From the NCBI GenBank assembly GCA_025765615.1, contig JAIVFJ010000030.1:186001-250000 (forward strand): a stretch of DNA of 64,000 nt. Reading direction: 5' to 3'. Shown in pieces: positions 48,675-59,900 of the stretch. The notes beneath the pieces are model-generated. The model did not search any database. It saw only the letters and a list, made by a program, of their open reading frames with translations, and was not told the DNA's origin. Position 1 is the stretch's first letter, and the number at the start of each line of letters is the position of its first letter. This DNA is from Zopfochytrium polystomum (Eukaryota; Chytridiomycota; Chytridiomycetes; Chytridiales; Chytridiaceae). Both the position numbers and the translations under genes were made by a program.

Positions 48675-50864
48675 ATGGACCACATGTCCACCACCGCCGA
48701 CTCATCGTCCCCCTCTTCGTCGGCACCGGCATCGTCAGTCAACTCCTCCGCCTTCGTGCCGACATTCTTCTCCTCTGCCACCACCACAGCGACATCCTCC
48801 TCATCTGCCACTGCTAGCCTCTCATCGGCCCTGGCATCAGCAACCACCGTTGAAGGGTCCTCGTCTGGTGCCAATAGTATCATTATACCGATTGGTGTCG
48901 GGGTTGGTGGAGGAGGCCTGGTTGTCCTGATAATCGTCGCTGTGTGTTGGGTACGATCTCGGAGACGGGAAGATAATGCACGTTCGCTGAAGGCAATGGC
49001 TCCAGCTGAGTCGAGCGTCAGCGACCCTTATGCTCGGGGTGCAGTTGGTACAACAGCAGTCGGCAGCACTCTCCAGAGGCGAGGATCCAGCAATACCCGA
49101 TCGATAGGTGGCGCTGCGATGGACTCCGATAGAACTGGCTCTGTCGTCTTCCAGCCAGTCGGACTGTCAAGGCGGCCTTCGATGAATCAGTTGGAATCGA
49201 GGATTGAGCTTGTGAGCGCTTACAGAGACTCTGACCTTGCGGAGCGTGCTCTTCAGGTGGCAGACATGGACGGCACCCTTCGCAGCCGGCGTCGAATGTC
49301 TACTAGCTCTGTGATGACGACCGGAAGCCTCGCAATCGGATTTTCAGAAGCAGAGCGACGATTTGGTCCGTCGGGACCAGACGTAACCCACTTTTCTTTC
49401 CAGCTTGAAACGCTTGGATGGGTCTTCTCTCGACAGCCGGGGGGGTTGACTCCCGTCTACTCTGTTGCAATTCTACGAAATGACGTCAGCCATTCTTTTC
49501 CAGCCTCGAATGCAACGTTGTCGCTTGATCCATCATCCGGGAGCACCATCCTCATTAGCAGCGACTCAAGCAGCGCCCGATCCCGCGTAGACGCAGATCA
49601 TCGTGAACCTTTCGAGCAGGCATATCGAGCTCTACTATGGAAGGACGTTGCTCTACAAATACACAGCATTGGAGGCCCATCTACCTCAAGACGACTTGCA
49701 CCGTCTGGGGACTCATCAATGGGACGAGATTCGTGGCTCGCGTTTCTGAATATGCTAGATACGACTGTACGGTCTTTAGCTGCTTTTGAGGACGAGTCGA
49801 ACAGAGCAGCTCGTGAACTCCGACAACCTCCTGAATTCCCGGATAGACTACACGAGCTCGTGCAGGAATTCTGTGGAATCGTGGTGACTCTTGTGAAAAC
49901 AGCAACTTCATTGCCTGTTCGCATCGGTTATGAACCAAGAGCATGCAATGAGGTCGCGCTGAATCGCCATGAAGTTGTTTCTCTCTGGCATGTCTTCGAC
50001 GACTTTTTCGGTTATGGGTTAGTTTCATTTCACCAAACGGCTTGAAACTTACGCACTCCTCTCAACAGTTTAAACGTCAGTACCGGGATAATTGGATTTA
50101 TTAATTTGGGTCATTTAGACGCTCGGCGCCTCGCTGTTGCAACCGCTCCACCTCCCCTGCCCCCGGCCATGCCAAAGTTTCCCCTTGCCCGCGCCAATTC
50201 TAGAATGCATCAGATTAGTGTTGGGTCTCACACTACCGTTCCGACTTCTGGTTATCCACTTTCATTGTCTCCAAGTGGGCCGGGCCCTGGGCCGGGACTG
50301 AATCCTGGAATCTTGAGAGCAGCGTCATCACTTCGCTCCCCTGTCTTCGCTGACGGCCCGAAATCGACCCAGTTTGATGGCGCGCCTGCTCTCCCCACAC
50401 CTAGCGTTCTCTCCCCGATCATGGTGCCATCGCGCAACAGCACTCCACAACCGGCCCAATTAGTGTCCCCCGTCGCTCACGTAAACTATTCCCAGAACCA
50501 AAGCAATGTTTCACCTCACGCCAAACTCTTGCACCAGCATCAGTCCCATCCATTGGATCAACATTTGATGCAATCACAATTTGATCAGCTGGCTGCCGTT
50601 GGCAACGCTGGGTTGTCTGTGCCGCCTCAGAGTTATCAACGCCAATACGGCACTCGTCTTAACACTTATGGAGCGGAAGCTTCTACATCCTCACTGGCTG
50701 CAAGCTCTATGGCTGGAAATGACCCTAGATCCGGCGGACCTGCTTCCTCAAGCTTACTCTTAAACCTCGTTGATCAGAGTGCCATAGCTAGCAATCCTGC
50801 TCGTTTTTTGGACTATCAAGTCGACAACGATATTTCTTCCTCAAGCGGTGCGAGTGGTGGATAG
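48675..50864 (+). CDS. Single-pass membrane protein with Ser/Thr-rich ectodomain
   Basis: Two exons join at GG|GTTAGT (about 50020) and the AG before TTTAAACGTC (about 50070). The N-terminal 65 residues are almost only S, T and A (for example TTADSSSPSSSAPASSVNSS), followed by a glycine-rich membrane helix, IIIPIGVGVGGGGLVVLIIV, and a basic stop-transfer RSRRR. This layout resembles fungal Mid2/Skg6-like wall sensors, with an O-mannosylated outside part and a large inside tail of more than 600 residues. The tail has a folded-looking region at 49330-50040 and ends in a Pro/Gln-rich disordered stretch. No typical signal peptide precedes the Ser/Thr region, so the helix probably acts as the signal anchor. 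No named domain recognised. It is the last intact host gene before the repeats. Confidence 0.65.
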
Positions 50865-51689
50865 AAGTTGCTTGCATTTTATGATGGAGGCTCGTTCCTC
50901 GTTTTTACACTAAGTTTTTCCTCTTTTCAACCTGTTTTGGATAGAGTTTCTTTTTTGTTTCGTATAAGCTGGGATTTTTCCTCCAAGGTTCTGTTACTTG
51001 AATCCGCACACCTGAATAGAGACAAGGCGAAGGATTTGGTCGAAGCAATAGGTGTCCCTGACCACTTGTGTGCTGGTGAGACAACACCCGCAAATTCCGC
51101 ACCCCATACCATTCATGCCCACGATATCCAGCTCGCAAACGAAGATCTGAAAACTTCCGGTCGGTCGGAGTTGAATCATCCCCCCACAACCTGCACTCAG
51201 CAAATAGCTTGAACTCTCCACCCGCCGGCCCCACTATTTCAGAAGTGTTCCAATGCGCAAACTGTCTCGATGTTCAGAGCGCACTGCTTAATTGTCTCTC
51301 TCTCTTCCACTTAAAGTGGCTCACAAAATTGTGCCAGTGTTTTTTTCATTTGACTGTCCAACCCCCTCCCAAGCGCACCAGTGAAGGTTCTTCCTGAAAT
51401 TCAGTGTGCTCGCCAGGTAATAGTATGAAAATGTGTTACTAAAGTGGGGAAGCACCACGCCCTCAGCAGAAGAAGATTGAGGGATTCAAATGATCTTGAT
51501 CCATTGGCACAATTTTGCGGGTTTGCATTGGAAAAATGTTCATCCAGATTGCGTATTTTCTGAATTTTCCACCAAATTTTCTGCAGTTTGACCAGGTATA
51601 TAAAGGGGAGTTTGTTGGTGCCTATTGGATTCATCCTGCTCTGAAAAAAATTCATGAAACCCATCCCACTTGAAAAAAAAACTAATATC
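50865..51689. other. Transition from gene-dense to repeat DNA
   Basis: 825 bp without a recognisable gene. The first part is probably the 3' UTR of the membrane-protein gene. From about 51400 the sequence becomes AT-richer and resembles the flank of the following transposon relic, with a TATATAAAGGGG at 51596-51607. Confidence 0.5.
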
Positions 51690-52260
51690 TTAAATCCTTG
51701 ACCAAGGCCACTCAGGTCGTGAAATTGCTGCCAATATGAAGGCAGGAATGCGTATTGTTTACTGCATTTGCGCAGCAGGGCATCCAGAGATCGAAAACAT
51801 TCCTACCAGACATCCAAGGAAGCTTTCCTCTCTGCAAAACATAGATTTGTTCAGCAAATCGCATCTGGTGAGGCTAAAACTGTAGTGCAACTTGCCCAGA
51901 CACATGAACAAGACACCGGGGAGACTGTCTCACCTGAGACAGCCAGTCGCTCCCTCTGAGTGGTCAGTCTCAAAGGTTTCAGAGAAAGAAACTGCGGGCT
52001 CAGACAGCAAAACACAAAAACGCTCTGCTCAAGTTGCCCTTCAATATCAGGGTTTTAAGTGTGTCATTTGGTCAGTCGATTCAAAGATCAATAATGCTTG
52101 AGAATTCCTGGAACACCACTTCAAGAACGTCACATTCAACTGACGAAAAGTTTCGTGGCAGATCTCAAATGGTTTGGTGTGCCATTATGTGGTCTGGTGT
52201 CTTGCAGTTTGTCTTCGTGGAAGGCACACTGAATTCTGAGCAATTGTTGTAAACAGTCTA
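51690..52260 (+). pseudogene. Tc1/mariner transposase relic
   Basis: Pieces of a Tc1-like transposase appear in shifting frames. GHSGREIAANMKAGM-like sequence (helix-turn-helix start) is followed by a KTVVQLAQTHEQDTGETVS segment, then SVDSKIN (from the catalytic W.DES.I block) and, near 52170, MVWCAIMWSGVLQFVFVEGT, the strongly conserved MVWG...SG.GPLVFI.GT strand of Tc1 elements. Several frame changes and the loss of the first catalytic acidic context show it is dead. Terminal inverted repeats were not identified. A second relic of the same group lies at 61990-62260. Confidence 0.7.
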
Positions 52261-52934
52261 CTCTGAGTGAGTGAGTGGAAGGAGTGAATAAAGTGGAGAT
52301 GTGTGTTTGTGGTGGTCCTTCTCCCCAACTTGGAGAGAAAGAGAAAAAAAAAACTCTGTTATGAATTATTGATACATGATGATGATATACACGCTGTAAT
52401 AGTTGCTAGGCAAGCATGACTGGCACAGGGTAAAAACCTCTCCTATATTATCTGCTTGAGCAGAGGAGGAGGAAACCTGTTAGAACCAGGTTTCCGTTCC
52501 CCCCTAATACTTGGAGTATTTGTCAACAGCACAAGCCAGCACCCAGGTCTGCATTGGCAGTGGCTCGCTCTCCCATGGGCATTGTGAGAATGATAACTGA
52601 CAGTCACAATAGGTTCGATGTGGGCGACAGAGACTTGGGGGTGTAACGGAAACCTGGTGTGAACAGTTAACAGACCTCAAATAAAAAGAATATACACCTC
52701 TTTTTTAACTGATAACTTGTGAGGAATATCAATCAACCAAACAACACTTCACAAAAGTAATGTCACACGGTCAGGCCCTGTTTCTTATTATTTTCATGGG
52801 TTATTATTGTCCCTGCAAGCCAAACGACGGAGATTTGGACTGTCTCTCAGTTGCGACCATGTATATTATTTATGTTATTATTAAACACTAAGTCACAGGC
52901 CGAATGGATCAGGCTGCTCCACACTACTGGCAAG
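52261..52934. repeat. Degenerate repeat DNA, left part of a duplicated block
   Basis: No gene. From about 52665 (ACCTCAAATAAA, TTTTTTAACTGATAACTTGT) it resembles 62258-62500 at the other side of the retrotransposon, so it is the left part of a larger dispersed repeat that continues into the SINE. Confidence 0.5.
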
Positions 52935-52935
52935 A

Positions 52936-53195
52936 GGCCCTCTAGCTCAGTGGTGTAGAGCACTCTCTTTGATGGGAGAGGTGCCAAATTCAAGACATAC
53001 TAGCAGTCGCTAAGCAAATGATGCAGAAATGCTAAGTTCTGCACAATGACTAGCCTTGCCCTCCTCACTTTTGGAAATGGATTAGGATGATATGCTTCAG
53101 TGGGTAGAAGTACATAGTCCAGGTGGACACAGAGCTAACACAGAGCTGCTGCATAAGCTACCATGATAAAAGGCCTCATGAAAGGGTATGAGATC
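52936..53195 (+). mobile_element. tRNA-derived SINE, copy A
   Basis: The head is tRNA-like: a GCTCAGTGGTGTAGAGC D-arm (A box), an anticodon-type stem CTCTC/GAGAG, then GTGCCAAATTCAAGAC as a decayed B box. The body shares many words with copy B (62508-62774): CTCACTTTTGGAAATG, GGTGGACA, GCTACCATGAT, and the tail GGGTATGAGATCA. It has no coding capacity. The RNA polymerase III promoter looks weakened by substitutions in the B box. SINE insertion would depend on a LINE elsewhere. Confidence 0.65.
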
Positions 53196-53709
53196 ATTTT
53201 TCTCCTTTCTTCATTTTTTGAATTACTAGTTTATCCTGTTTTTCCTGTTTTTACTCTTTAATCTTTTATCTATTTGTTTGTTTGTTGTCTCTGTGTGTGT
53301 CTCTCTTTTCTTTTGTGGCTGCGAGCGACTGTCTTCCTCTTTGCACCAATCAGCTCTCCCCAGCTCCTCAACCCTTCTTGGCTGCTGAGTGCCAAGAAAT
53401 GCCCCATGATTTCTGAGCTGTCTTCCTTGTTTGATGGCTCAGCCCCATTGTTTGGTGAATCAATCCTCCTCACACTTTGTTGTTGTTTTATTTATTGATT
53501 GTTCTTTTGTATTTGTTTTCCCTTCTTTTCTCCTCCTTCTTCCTTCACCCTGCTGATTCCAGCCCTCGCCTATTTAAGCAGCCCACCCCCCATTCTTGTT
53601 GCCTCTTAGAACCTGTACCTGAAGTCTTCTTGCCTGCTCCTTTTCCTTCTCTGACTGTGTATGAGCTGGGGGTGGCTTGGAGCTACTTGGTGATGGAAGA
53701 TGGGAGGGT
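53196..53709 (+). repeat. Dispersed repeat, copy A (3' of SINE)
   Basis: This stretch aligns by eye with 62800-63400, for example GCCAAGAAATGCCCCATGAT, GAGCTGTCTTCCTTGTTTGA, TGGCTCAGCCCCATTGTTTG and TATTTAAGCAGC. It therefore belongs to one long repeat unit carrying a SINE-like head. No protein is coded. Confidence 0.65.
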
Positions 53710-53937
53710 TGACAGTTGAGCAAGGTTTATGCTAATCTGCCCTAGTTGGACAGCGCAAACCACAGAAATGAACCAAAGGACACTGACTAATGCAGCCAAA
53801 TGCCCAGAGCCTGAATAACTGCCACAGTAAATGTCAGGCAGGAAGAAGATATTCTGAATGCCAGAAAATACCTCCAAAGAAAAGAAAACATCAAAGTTAA
53901 AACCCTCTCAAAATAATTAAGGATAAGGGAGAGCGAG

Positions 53938-53942
53938 AGACA

Positions 53943-54001
<59 letters not shown>
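53938..54001. repeat. (GA)n microsatellite
   Basis: An almost pure AG/GA dinucleotide run of about 50-60 bp, with flanking imperfect units. Confidence 0.95.
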
Positions 54002-54007
<6 letters not shown>

Positions 54008-54080
54008 CGAGAGGGGTCGAAAATTGCCTAGCGGCTGAATTGTCCAAAAATGTCATCCAATTTTCGGGCCCATGGCGGAT

Positions 54081-56078
54081 GCTGCCGACCGAAGGTCGGT
54101 AGCGCTCCGACGCCGACGAGAAAAGCTCCGACGCTCCGACGGGGTTCGGACGCCGCCGAAGGCGGCGTTGGACCACGACAGTGCGTATGTATTATACCAA
54201 ATTCCTCATCATCAGATACGCTTGTCTAATTAAGTTGATGCACTTGTTTGTTTGAATTCTTCTGCGCTATTAAAACAGAAACGTGTACCCATCACGAGAA
54301 AGCTTTCTTACTTGCACTTCAGAAGCCTTGCAGGCACTTCGAGCGCCCTACGTTGGCAAGGGACAGCGCCGAGCGGAGGCGCGAGATGTCGTTGTCGGCG
54401 CCGTCACCGTCGTCAGCGGCATTAAGCTGCTCAACAAGCATCGCAATGTCTCATCGCCGGTCCAGGAGAGGCTGCACGTCGCTGGACCCAAACCGTTGCG
54501 GCGAGTCGTTGTTGTCCTTGTTTAGGTTTAGAGTGTCAACACGCGGCTGGAATTTACCATGAAAGTTTTTTGGAAGAGAGGGGTAACAGAGACAGGCTCG
54601 GGAAGGAAACCTTGAGAAGAATGCCACGACTCCTGCTTAATGTTACAGAAGAACGGCCACAACTCATACCGTCCCATGTGTGATGGTCATCATCAGCGAG
54701 CCACTGCTGTAATCGTCATAGCTGTTGTCGAGTACGCAGCTGTCTTTACGGCGGGTGGTATCTTCGCTGTCGTCTACACTTAAGTTCCTTTCTATATTAC
54801 CGTTGTCTCATGCACCGTTATCAACACGTCGCGCGTCGAATGCGTTTTTGCTGTTGGACGCTTCCCGGCCGCTCTCTCTTCTCCTTTGAGTGATTCAAGT
54901 ACTAGCGGCCTCATTGCTGTTTCCGTCCTGCCCGCAAGCCGGACCACACGGCACACACGTTGAGCTGCGCAGCGATTCCCCAGCGCTTCATATCAGCCGC
55001 TGGCGCCGCTGGCTCCGCCAAGCACCAGCTGGTTCGCCTTGCTGACATGCGGGGCGGCCTTGTAAATGATCGCGGCGGGCTGCTTATTCGAGTCGCCGGC
55101 AGTGGGCGACGACGACGCTGTGCCGAGGCTGCAGTCGATGTGGAAGGTGGCTTCGAGGTGTGCCAAGTGGCGGAAAGCGAAGCAGACGGCCCTGCGGGCC
55201 TTCATGGTGTTAGCATCACTGTGTGTTCGAGGTGCCGTCGCGACGCGGGGCAGGTGGTAGGGCAGGGATTACATGAGGCAGGGATTGAATGAGGCAGGCA
55301 GGGTGGAGAGAACAGGGTTGGAGGAGACCGTAGCGAGAGTCCGGGTTGCAGATTCGTTTGCAGACCCTCTGTTCTCTGCAGCGTGGTTATCTGATGCTGG
55401 CGTTTCGGCGGCGGTGAACGTTTCTCTTAGGAGAAACCTCGAGACATGAGCGGGTCAGTGACAAGTCACGGACAAGTCACGTGTTGACTGACCGGTCATG
55501 ACCGGTCAATCAATGTCCGCGGACAGTCCCGGGCCTCCCCCAATTTTCGTGATGGGGCGCTTTGAGAGGGCGGCGGCGAGCGGCCAAACAAAATGCAGCG
55601 GCTTTGCCACCACACCTGATGGTGGTGTCGAGATCGAAAATCACGGCCTTCGGCAGTGATTACGGCAAGTGGTGTTGGTGATGAAGTTGAGATCGCAGCA
55701 GGAGGCCGCGATTTCGGCGAAAGCCCCCGCAAAAGTGGCGAGATATCGGCCAAAGACCGATGGTGGTGAATTTGAAGGCGGCGGCAAAGCCGCCATAATC
55801 GCGTCGCGGCCGAAAGCCGCGAGATCGGCAAGCAGTGATGGTTGAAGGTGAGGCAACAGATCCAGATATGGCGGCGGCAAAGCTGCCACGGAGGGGTTGG
55901 GTAAGGGAAATGGGGAGGGATCTCTCGCGAAGAGGAACAAAAACTCGAAGACATTAACGTCAACCAACACTCACGAATTCAACCTGCTTTGGCAGCGATG
56001 AAGTCGCTGCCAAACAGCCAAATAAGAGAGAAATCGAGGGAAGAGTGGCAGAGGTGTTTTCGCGGAGGCACCTCTGCC
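54081..56078. repeat. Cluster of short perfect hairpins
   Basis: Distinct stem-loops are visible. 54081-54103: GCTGCCGACC-GAA-GGTCGGTAGC minus one G-T pair. 54151-54167: CGCCGCC-GAA-GGCGGCG. 55780-55794: GGCGGC-AAA-GCCGCC. 55804-55822: TCGCGGC-CGAAA-GCCGCGA. 55988-56014: 11-bp stem TTTGGCAGCGA. 56047-56078: 10-bp stem GGCAGAGGTG. The stems differ in sequence but share very short purine loops, so they are not copies of one unit. They do not resemble tRNA or snRNA. Confidence 0.6.
55489..55508. repeat. 20-bp perfect palindrome
   Basis: TGACCGGTCATGACCGGTCA equals its own reverse complement. Just upstream (55460-55481) are two tandem copies of ACAAGTCACG. Such a dyad could be a protein-binding site or a cruciform. 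No gene adjoins it. Confidence 0.6.
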
Positions 56079-56104
56079 GAGCGAAAAAATTGGAACAACT
56101 GTCA

Positions 56105-56626
56105 CAACGCCCCACAACCCCCTGGTTCAGACCCTCTTCCTTTCATGCTAATACCTGTGGTTGTCTTTGGTGTCTTCCTTGTGTGTGGAAGTGGGTATTG
56201 ACCTTCCTTGCTTCAAAGACAGGTTATTCTCTCCGGCCTGGTGAGGCAGAGGTCTGTCTCCTGGTAGGATGGAGCAAGAAGAGTCCCACTGTCTCCCACC
56301 TGGTTGCATCCTCTTCCTTGAGTTGGAACACTCTCCTTGGAGTGAGACAAATTGTGTCTGGTTCTGTTAAGTGGAAAACAGTTCTGATTTGGTTCAACAG
56401 GCACCCCTGCACACTAACTGTTCCTTGTGTGTGCCCTTTGTCTCTCCAACCCCCTCCAACTCAGGGTTTGACTTGGTGTTTTTTTCTTTTGTTGTTTCTT
56501 TTGATGGGTGGTAGTGGCTTGTCACTCCCAGTACTGATTTAGTTGGTCTTACCGATTCAGTCAGTTCTGTTTCTGGTCTAACTTGGCTTTGGCCTTGTGC
56601 CCCAGATGAAACCCTTCTGTGTCTTG
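56105..56626 (+). repeat. Dispersed repeat, copy A (right part)
   Basis: From about 56140 this stretch is similar to 63590-63930 at the window end: AAGAGTCCCACTGTCTCCCA, CTCCTTGGAGTGAGACAA, GGAAAACAGTTCTGATTT and CACACTAACTGTTCCTTGTG. It is the continuation of the repeat interrupted by the 2.4-kb hairpin-rich block. No coding capacity recognised. Confidence 0.65.
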
Positions 56627-56934
56627 TGTCAGGAACAGGGCAGGACAGGGCAAGGCAGACAAGGAACTGAGAGGAGTGATGATTGTATTGGAAACAATAA
56701 TTCACTTGAGGGATGGGACAGGTCCCCCATCCCCCTTTTATACCTTTTGAGAGTCTTCCTTGTCAAGACTCAAAGAAAGTTCCAGAAAGAGCAATTAGTA
56801 ATACAATGATACCAATGATACCAATGACAACAAGACAAGTCAGGAAAGCAAAGAAGGTTCCAGAAGGTTCCACAAGGTTCCATGAAGGAATGTTCTAGAA
56901 GGTTCCAGAGGTTTCCAGAGGGTGATTCATAACA
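56627..56934 (-). repeat. 3' LTR (308 bp)
   Basis: Read on the minus strand it begins TGTTATGAAT and ends TTCCTGACA, with the usual TG...CA ends. It contains the same TATAAAA (56736-56742) and heat-shock-element-like arrays as the other LTR. Confidence 0.95.
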
Positions 56935-59900
56935 TCATCTCCCCCTTTTAGGCCTCTTCTGCAACTTGGTGGGGTACCTGGTCTTGAACTTGAGCAGAAG
57001 GTCTTGGCAGTGAGTGAGGTTTGACTCAGGTTCCCAGGTGTTGTCAGCATCTGAGTAACCTTTCCACTTAACAAGGAACTTGAGTGTCCTTCCAAACCAC
57101 TTGGCATCCAAGATTTGTTCAACCTCAAATTCCTCTTCACCTTCTACCTCAACTGGAGGAGGAGGAGGAACAACTCTGCCTGGAATGGAATTGGCCACAA
57201 ACTTCTCCAAAAGGCTGACATGGAAAACTGGGTGGATCTTCATGGATGCAGGGAGATCCAGCTTGAAGGTGACTGGATTGATTTGCTCCAAGATCTTGAA
57301 AGGTCCCAACTTGAGGTTGTCTAGCTTGGGACTTGGTCTTTTGGTCTGCAAGTTCTTCCTCAGAAGCCAAACTTGCTGACCCACAGCAAGGTCATGGTCC
57401 ATTCTGTGAGTGTTGGCGAATCTTGAGGCATCTTCTTGGGCTTGCTTCAGGGTGGAGTCCAGGAAGGTGCTGATGATCTTGAGCTTATGCAAGTGTGAAG
57501 CCACAGCAGGAGCTTGGACATTGGATAGGATCTCTTGTCCCAAAAGATCTCCTCTTGGATTGAAGCCATAGGTTGCAAAGAAAGGAGATAGCTGGGTGCT
57601 TGAGTGGAGAGAATTGTTGAGAGCAAATTCTGCCAGCGGAAGGAGGGTGGGCCAATCATCCTGTTGATAGCTGACATAGCACCTCAAATACTGCTCCAGA
57701 GTCTGGTTTGTTCTTTCTGTTTGCCCATCAGTCTGAGGGTGATAAGCAGTTGACAGTTGAGACTTGATTCCAAGGGCTGTTGTGAGTGCTTTCCAAAATT
57801 GAGATCTGAACTGAGGTCCTCTGTCACTGATGATTGACTGAGGCAGCCCATGGAGCCTGAATATGTGCTGCAAAAACAGGTCTGCTGTTCCTTGTGCATC
57901 TATATTCTCAGTGCAGGGGATAAAATGGGCCAACTTTGTCCTTCTGCAGATGACAACAAGGATAGAGTCAAATCCATGGGATGGGGGCAGTTTCACAATG
58001 AAGTCCATGGATATTGATGACCAAGGGCTGATGGCAATTGGGAGGGGCTCCAGAAGTCCATAGGGCTTGTGTCTGCTGGATTTGTTTCTTTGACAGGTTT
58101 CACAGCTGCTGACATAGTTCTTGATGTACTTCCTCATGCCTGGCCAGTAGAAGTCTCTGGAAACAAGCTCATATGTCTTGTGCTCTCCTGGGTGTCCAGC
58201 TGTTGCTGCATCATGCCTTGTCTTGAGTATCTCAAGTTTTTCCTCTTCTTGGCTGATTTGAATCTTGTGAGGCTTGGGGTCCTTGGAAATAGCATGGGCC
58301 CACACACTGTCAGGAAGCAATGAAAGGTGTGTCTTGGATGGTGGGGTGAAACCATCTCCCCCTTCAGGTGCAAGGTCTGTTCTTCTTGACAGGGCATCAG
58401 CCACAGTGTTAAGGTGGCCAGGAGAATAGCACAGCTTAAAGTCATACTCAGAGAGCAGTTCAGCCCACCTGGCATGCCTCTGCTTGAGCAACCTCCTTGC
58501 CCTGAAGAAGGTGAGGTTCTTGTGATCAGAATAGACAGAGATGCCTTTAGAACCAGCCAAGTAGTGTCTCCAGAATTTGAATGCTTCCACAATTGCAAGC
58601 AACTCCTTGTCATGGACTGTGTAGTTACACTCAGCACTGTTCAGCTTCCTGGAGTAATATGCCACTGGATGCAGAGGAGCAGAGGGGTCCTGAGAGCTTG
58701 GCTGGGACAGAACAGCACCGAGGGCATAGTCTGAGGCATCAGTTTCCAAGGTGAAGGGAAGCAAGGGATCCACATGCTTAAGGAGTGGTGCACTTGTGGT
58801 TGCTGTCTTAAGAGCTAGCCAGGCTTGCTCTGCTGCTGGGGTCCATTCAAACTTGGTGGTCTTCTTGGTGAGATCAGTGAGAGGCTTGGCTATGGCAGAA
58901 TAGTTGGCAATGAAGGTTCTGTAGAAGTTGCAAAACCCAAGGAAGCTTTGAACATCCTTGATGGAATTTGGAGCCTTCCATTCAAGAATAGTTTGGATCT
59001 TGTCTGGTGCCATGGAGATCCCTTTGTCAGACACAATGAACCCCAAAAACTCAATGGAGGTCTTGTGGAATTCGCACTTCTCCAGCTTTGCATAGAGGTG
59101 ATGCTGTCTGAGTCTCTCCAAGACAGTCTTGACATGTCCCATATGGCTTGCAGTGTCGGACGAAAATACCAGGATATCATCCAGGTAGACAATGACAAAA
59201 AGGTCCAGAATATCCCTGAAGATGTCATTCATCATGCCTTGGAAAATAGCTGGAGCATTGGTAAGTCCAAAGGGCATGACCAAGTACTCAAAGTGACCGT
59301 ATTTGCATCTGAAGGCAGTCTTCCATTGATCCTGGGGCTTAATTCTGACCAAATTGTAGGCACCTCTGAGGTCAATCTTGGAAAATATCCTTGCATGGCT
59401 CAGTTTGTCCAGTAATTCAGAGATGAGAGGCAGTGGATAGCGGTTCTTGACTGTCATCTCATTGAGATCTCTGTAGTCCACACAGGGTCTCAGCCCCCCA
59501 TCCTTCTTCTTGACAAAAAAGATGGGAGCTCCAGCTGGTGACTTGGAAGGTTGGATGAATCCCTTGTTCAGCATTTCTTCAATGTATTCTTGGAGGGCCT
59601 TGGCTTCTGGTGGAGAGAGGTGGTACAGTGGCTTGAAAGGTGGGCTGCAAGTTTCATCCTTGAGTGGGATTTCACAGTCATAAGGCCTCTGAGCTGGTAG
59701 CAGGTCTGCCTTGGTCTTGGAAAACACATCAGCATAAGGGAGATATTCTTTTGGTAGCTTGGATGCCAGCAAAAGGTCTGATGGGTCCAAGTTCCTGTGC
59801 TCTTCAGCAGTGGTGCATGAATTCTTGACTGGGAACTGTGATTCTTGAATCTTTGACTGAGAGTTCTGTTCTTGGCAAAGACTGTGAGCTGTGGAACTTG

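Larger units (their letters stand above)
53710..56104. mobile_element. Hairpin-rich GC-rich insertion with 9-bp inverted ends
   Basis: A block of about 2.4 kb interrupts the dispersed repeat; copy B (63400-63580) has only about 150 bp at the same place. It begins TGACAGTTG (53710-53718) and ends CAACTGTCA (56096-56104), a perfect 9-bp inverted pair. Inside are a GA microsatellite, CpG-rich DNA and many short perfect hairpins. Open frames, such as 54960-55292 (+), show no family resemblance. No target duplication was seen outside the ends, so element borders are tentative. It may be a non-autonomous DNA element or simply inserted foreign DNA. Confidence 0.4.

Noticed and set aside
54960..55292. 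110-codon frame in the GC-rich block
   Set aside because: High GC removes stops in several frames at once; no family resemblance, no splice partners and overlapping open frames on the other strand.
55496..55970. Two overlapping minus-strand frames of 109-155 codons
   Set aside because: They are composed of low-complexity P/S/A/R sequence produced by the hairpin repeats, with no recognisable domain.
56713..56898. 61-codon frame present in both LTRs
   Set aside because: It lies in U3 against the direction of element transcription and is explained by the LTR duplication itself.
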